A stretch of 8,459 nucleotides of DNA from NCBI GenBank assembly GCA_011321895.1, contig DROK01000070.1, positions 1 through 8,459 of the forward strand, written 5' to 3'. The notes beneath the pieces are model-generated. The model saw only the letters and a list, made by a program, of their open reading frames with translations, did not search any database and was not told where the DNA came from. Positions 6,450 to 8,459 of the stretch are shown here, in pieces. The translations under genes were made by a program, and so were the position numbers. The stretch comes from Thermodesulfatator atlanticus. GTDB taxonomy: Bacteria > Desulfobacterota > Thermodesulfobacteria > Thermodesulfobacteriales > Thermodesulfatatoraceae. How positions within the stretch are numbered: the first letter of the stretch is position 1; each line of letters begins with the position of its first letter.

Positions 6450-6920
6450 ATGAGCAAATCATTGATTCTAGACGCCCTGGTAGATTCGGTAAAAGAGGTG
6501 CTCATGACCTTTACCGGTGCGGCTCCGGAGCCGGAAAAGAGCTTTATCCGTCAGGAATTGGAGGCCCTAGGAGAAGTCTCTGCGGTCTTGGGGCTTACGG
6601 GCAAAGGTTTTACCGGAAGTTTCGTGGTGTCCTTCAACAAAGACTGCATTCTTGGCATCGTGGAGGCCCTTTTCGGGCAGAGACCGGAAAATATAAACGA
6701 TGAGGCCCGCGACGCGGCAGGAGAGATGGCCAACATGATCTGCGGCGCCTTCCGGCGGCGTTTTGAACAAAATGGTATCAGCCTTCAGAGTTCCACCCCG
6801 GTGATCGTGACCGGGGAAAACCACACCCTGGACATTCTGTGCAAATCCCAGAGGCTGGTACTCCCCTTTTCTCTGAATGGCTCAAAACTTTTCATCGAAT
6901 TTTGTCTGGACAAGAAATAA
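6450..6920 (+). CDS. CheX-type chemotaxis phosphatase (CheY-P phosphatase family)
   Basis: A 156-residue cytosolic protein of the CheX/CheC/FliY phosphatase group (COG1406-like), single domain. The catalytic ExxN signature is present as Glu92-Met-Ala-Asn95 within the helix DEARDAAGEMANMICGAFRR. The preceding GKGFTGSFVVSF strand pair (51-62) and the closing LVLPFSLNGSKLFIEFCL (137-153) fit the CheX fold, which dimerises through its edge strands. Family members dephosphorylate CheY-P and so tune flagellar switching. There is one ExxN motif, as in CheX, rather than two as in CheC. The ATG at 6450 has AAAGGGGG (6437-6444) five bases upstream. It stands alone: no che or flagellar gene is nearby in the window, but a sigma-28 promoter lies just upstream. 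Some CheX-like proteins act on other response regulators, so the partner is not certain. Confidence 0.8.
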   Translation: MSKSLILDALVDSVKEVLMTFTGAAPEPEKSFIRQELEALGEVSAVLGLTGKGFTGSFVVSFNKDCILGIVEALFGQRPENINDEARDAAGEMANMICGAFRRRFEQNGISLQSSTPVIVTGENHTLDILCKSQRLVLPFSLNGSKLFIEFCLDKK

Positions 6921-6933
6921 TTACAATTTTGTC
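6898..6933 (+). repeat. Two direct copies of AATTTTGTC plus a small inverted repeat upstream of amtB
   Basis: AATTTTGTC occurs at 6898-6906 and again at 6925-6933, 27 bases apart. The first copy also forms an inverted repeat, TTGTC-TG-GACAA (6902-6913). The pair lies about 100-135 bases upstream of the -24 element of the sigma-54 promoter, the usual distance for an activator site, and overlaps the end of the CheX coding region. It does not match the NtrC consensus, so a regulatory role is only a possibility. Confidence 0.25.
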
Positions 6934-7030
6934 ATATCTTTATTCATAAGCTTTTCTTTTTTGTAAAATTTTATCCAAGAACAATCTCCCGGAACCCTCC
7001 CATTCTTTGTATTTTCTAGTTTTAACCGAA

Positions 7031-7048
7031 TTGGCATATCTATTGCTT
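7031..7048 (+). promoter_or_regulatory. Sigma-54 (RpoN) -24/-12 promoter for the ammonium transporter
   Basis: TTGGCAT at 7031-7037 and TTGCTT at 7043-7048 give the -24/-12 pair. GG (7033-7034) and GC (7045-7046) are separated by exactly 10 bases, as sigma-54 requires, and the flanking bases match TTGGCA and TTGC. Transcription would begin near 7058, leaving a leader of about 28 bases before the ATG at 7086. Sigma-54 control of ammonium transporters through NtrC is well known, so position and function agree. The surrounding gap 6921-7085 is AT-rich and holds nothing else clear. Confidence 0.75.
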
Positions 7049-7085
7049 GCTACAAAACTTTAAAAAATTTAACGGGAGGGTTTTT

Positions 7086-8297
7086 ATGAATACCGCGGAC
7101 GTAGCGTTTATGTTAGTCGCCACGGCTCTGGTGATGTTGATGACCCCGGGGCTCGGCCTCTTTTACGGGGGCTTGGTCCGGGCCAAAAACGTGCTCTCCA
7201 TCATCATGCAATGTTTTATAGCGCTGGGGCTTATCAGTTTGATCTGGTTTGTCTATGGATACAGTCTGGCTTTTGGTCCGGATCACGGTCAACTTATCGG
7301 AGATTTTTCCCACCTATTCCTCAAAGGGGTGGGCTTCGGGCCTGGTCCGGTGGATAATATTCCTCATCTCCTTTTTTGTGCCTTTCAATTAATGTTTGCC
7401 ATTATAACCCCGGCCTTGATCACCGGGGCCTTTGCTGAACGCATGAAATTTTCCGCCTATCTCATTTTCACGGCCCTGTGGCTCACTTTCGTGTATCTAC
7501 CTTTGTGTCACTGGGTCTGGGGCGGTGGCTGGATCGGGGCTTTGGGTGCCCTGGACTTTGCCGGGGGAACGGTCATCCACATCGCCAGTGGGGCGTCGGC
7601 CCTGGCCGCCGCCCTGGTCCTGGGGCCGAGGATTGGCTGGCGAAGAGAGCCCATTCATCCGCACAATCTCCCCTTGACGGTTCTGGGGGCTGGTCTTTTG
7701 TGGTTTGGCTGGTTTGGTTTTAACGCTGGCTCGGCCCTGGCTGCCGATAACATCGCGGTGCTGGCCTTCATGAACACCCATTTGGCCGCCGGGCTGGCAG
7801 CGTTGTCCTGGTCCATGGCGGAATGGGTCTTCCAGGGCAAGCCCACCACCCTGGGAGCCGTCTCCGGGGCGATAGCGGGCTTGGTCGCCATTACTCCGGC
7901 GGCAGGTTTTGTCCCGGTGTGGAGCAGCATCATCATCGGTCTTATAGCGGGGGTTATCTGCTACCTGGCCGTGCTTTTAAAACCCCGGCTGGGTTATGAT
8001 GACGCCTTGGACGTGGTGGGAGTCCACGGAGTAGGAGGCATCTTTGGGGCCCTCATTACCGGAGTTTTTGCCTCCACCGCCGTCAACCCCGGCGGCGCCA
8101 ACGGTCTCCTTTTTGGCAACGCCAAACAGCTTCTGATCCAGGCCGTCGGGGCGGGAACAGCCGTGATCTACTGTTTCGTACTCTCCTACATCCTTCTGAA
8201 AATTGTAAACGCCCTGGTGGGTCTGAGGGCAGAAAGAGAGGCCGAGATCCAAGGGCTTGATCTCACCGAACACGGCGAAAGCGGCTACTATCTCTAG
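7086..8297 (+). CDS. amtB: Ammonium transporter, Amt/Mep/Rh family
   Basis: A 403-residue inner-membrane channel with about 11 hydrophobic segments that conducts ammonium or ammonia. Visible family marks are PGLGLFYGGL (21-30), Phe100 in AFQLMFA (pore gate region), HWVWGGGW (142-149), Asp157 with FAGGTVIH, the twin pore histidines His165 and His314 (VVGVHGVGG), and WFGFNAGS (209-216). The cytoplasmic tail ends in GLDLTEHGESGYY, the conserved region contacted by PII proteins. The ATG at 7086 has GGGAGGG (7074-7080) five bases upstream; the TTG at 7047 in the same frame lies inside the sigma-54 element and cannot be the start. The protein begins near TM1, without the cleaved signal peptide of E. 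coli AmtB. Tandem TAG stops close the frame. No glnK follows before the terminator, which is unusual because glnK-amtB pairs are common; it may lie elsewhere. Confidence 0.96.
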   Translation: MNTADVAFMLVATALVMLMTPGLGLFYGGLVRAKNVLSIIMQCFIALGLISLIWFVYGYSLAFGPDHGQLIGDFSHLFLKGVGFGPGPVDNIPHLLFCAFQLMFAIITPALITGAFAERMKFSAYLIFTALWLTFVYLPLCHWVWGGGWIGALGALDFAGGTVIHIASGASALAAALVLGPRIGWRREPIHPHNLPLTVLGAGLLWFGWFGFNAGSALAADNIAVLAFMNTHLAAGLAALSWSMAEWVFQGKPTTLGAVSGAIAGLVAITPAAGFVPVWSSIIIGLIAGVICYLAVLLKPRLGYDDALDVVGVHGVGGIFGALITGVFASTAVNPGGANGLLFGNAKQLLIQAVGAGTAVIYCFVLSYILLKIVNALVGLRAEREAEIQGLDLTEHGESGYYL

Positions 8298-8316
8298 TAG
8301 CACCCTCCCCAATATC

Positions 8317-8351
8317 GCCCCCCTCCCCGGGGGGCTTTCTTATTTTTATTG
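8317..8351 (+). terminator. Rho-independent terminator after amtB
   Basis: A seven-pair, all-GC stem (GCCCCCC 8317-8323 with GGGGGGC 8329-8335) has a five-base TCCCC loop and is followed by a T-rich run from 8336 to about 8350. It starts 19 bases after the transporter stop and would end the amtB transcript. On the minus strand the hairpin is not followed by a T run, so it should act in one direction only. Confidence 0.88.
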
Positions 8352-8371
8352 GGCGCCAAAATACCGATACC

Positions 8372-8399
8372 ATTATAGGATCCAATCCCAGGTTGCCAA
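8372..8399 (-). promoter_or_regulatory. Near-consensus sigma-70 promoter pointing back toward amtB
   Basis: On the minus strand, TTGGCA (8399-8394, 5 of 6 to the -35 consensus) is followed after 16 bases by a perfect TATAAT (8377-8372). Transcription would begin near 8365 and run leftward through the terminator stem and antisense into the 3' end of amtB, where no minus-strand gene is evident. The surrounding tail from 8352 to 8459 has no supported gene. Chance occurrence cannot be excluded. Confidence 0.4.
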
Positions 8400-8459
8400 C
8401 ATAGAGATGGGAGCGGATCTCAGGAGCAATCCGGCTAAAAATGTCCTTACTAAATAAAA

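Noticed and set aside
7047..7085. TTG start for amtB at 7047
   Set aside because: It lies within the sigma-54 -12 element and upstream of the predicted transcript start; the ATG at 7086 has a good ribosome binding site and fits the family.
8257..8457. A 66-codon plus-strand frame spanning the end of amtB and the terminator
   Set aside because: It runs through the terminator hairpin, overlaps amtB by about 40 bases, lacks a ribosome binding site and resembles no known protein.
1..8459. Mobile elements, CRISPR arrays, tRNA/rRNA genes, anti-phage systems
   Set aside because: No transposase-like protein, spaced repeat array, tRNA cloverleaf or defence gene was seen on reading both strands; all long frames are accounted for by metabolic, translation, chemotaxis and transport genes.

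Overview
The window looks like chromosomal DNA from an anaerobic, probably thermophilic bacterium, and the gene mix fits the Desulfobacterota/Thermodesulfobacteriota best. The evidence is a DUF39-type homocysteine biosynthesis gene, a 2-hydroxyacyl-CoA dehydratase/activase-type gene, a cysteine-rich LarE-like sulfur transferase, a hydrogenase maturation gene (hypE), a radical SAM enzyme of the AmmeMemoRadiSam type, and Lys/Glu-rich proteins with very tight gene packing. The taxonomic call is inference. No mobile element, CRISPR array, rRNA or tRNA was seen. No gap exceeds about 165 bases.

Layout. (1) Positions 1-3037, plus strand: the 3' end of an acyl-CoA dehydratase/activase-type gene, then a compact three-gene cluster of CBS-CBS-ACT protein, DUF39 homocysteine biosynthesis protein and LarE-like PP-loop protein. 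It has a candidate extended -10 promoter in front and almost no spacing between genes. (2) Positions 3024-6330, minus strand: transcribed as amrS-hypE-tyrS. amrS and hypE overlap by ATGA, and tyrS meets the LarE-like gene tail to tail with a 14-base overlap. (3) Positions 6331-6920: a short divergent region, then a CheX-type chemotaxis phosphatase gene preceded by a close match to a sigma-28 (FliA) flagellar promoter. (4) Positions 6921-8351: an ammonium transporter gene (amtB family) behind a textbook sigma-54 -24/-12 element and closed by a strong GC-hairpin terminator. (5) Positions 8352-8459: a noncoding tail holding a near-consensus sigma-70 promoter that points back, antisense, toward the transporter gene.

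How the parts work together. The most interesting unit is the sulfur cluster. In methanogens, DUF39 carries a C-terminal CBS pair and makes homocysteine from sulfide and an aspartate-semialdehyde-derived acceptor. Here the CBS pair, with an added ACT domain, is a separate gene just upstream, and a three-cysteine LarE-like sulfur transferase is attached directly downstream. This suggests a regulated sulfide-to-homocysteine module with an unassigned sulfur-delivery partner. Three alternative regulatory inputs lie within 8.5 kb: a sigma-70-like promoter for the sulfur cluster, sigma-28 for the CheX gene and sigma-54 for ammonium uptake.
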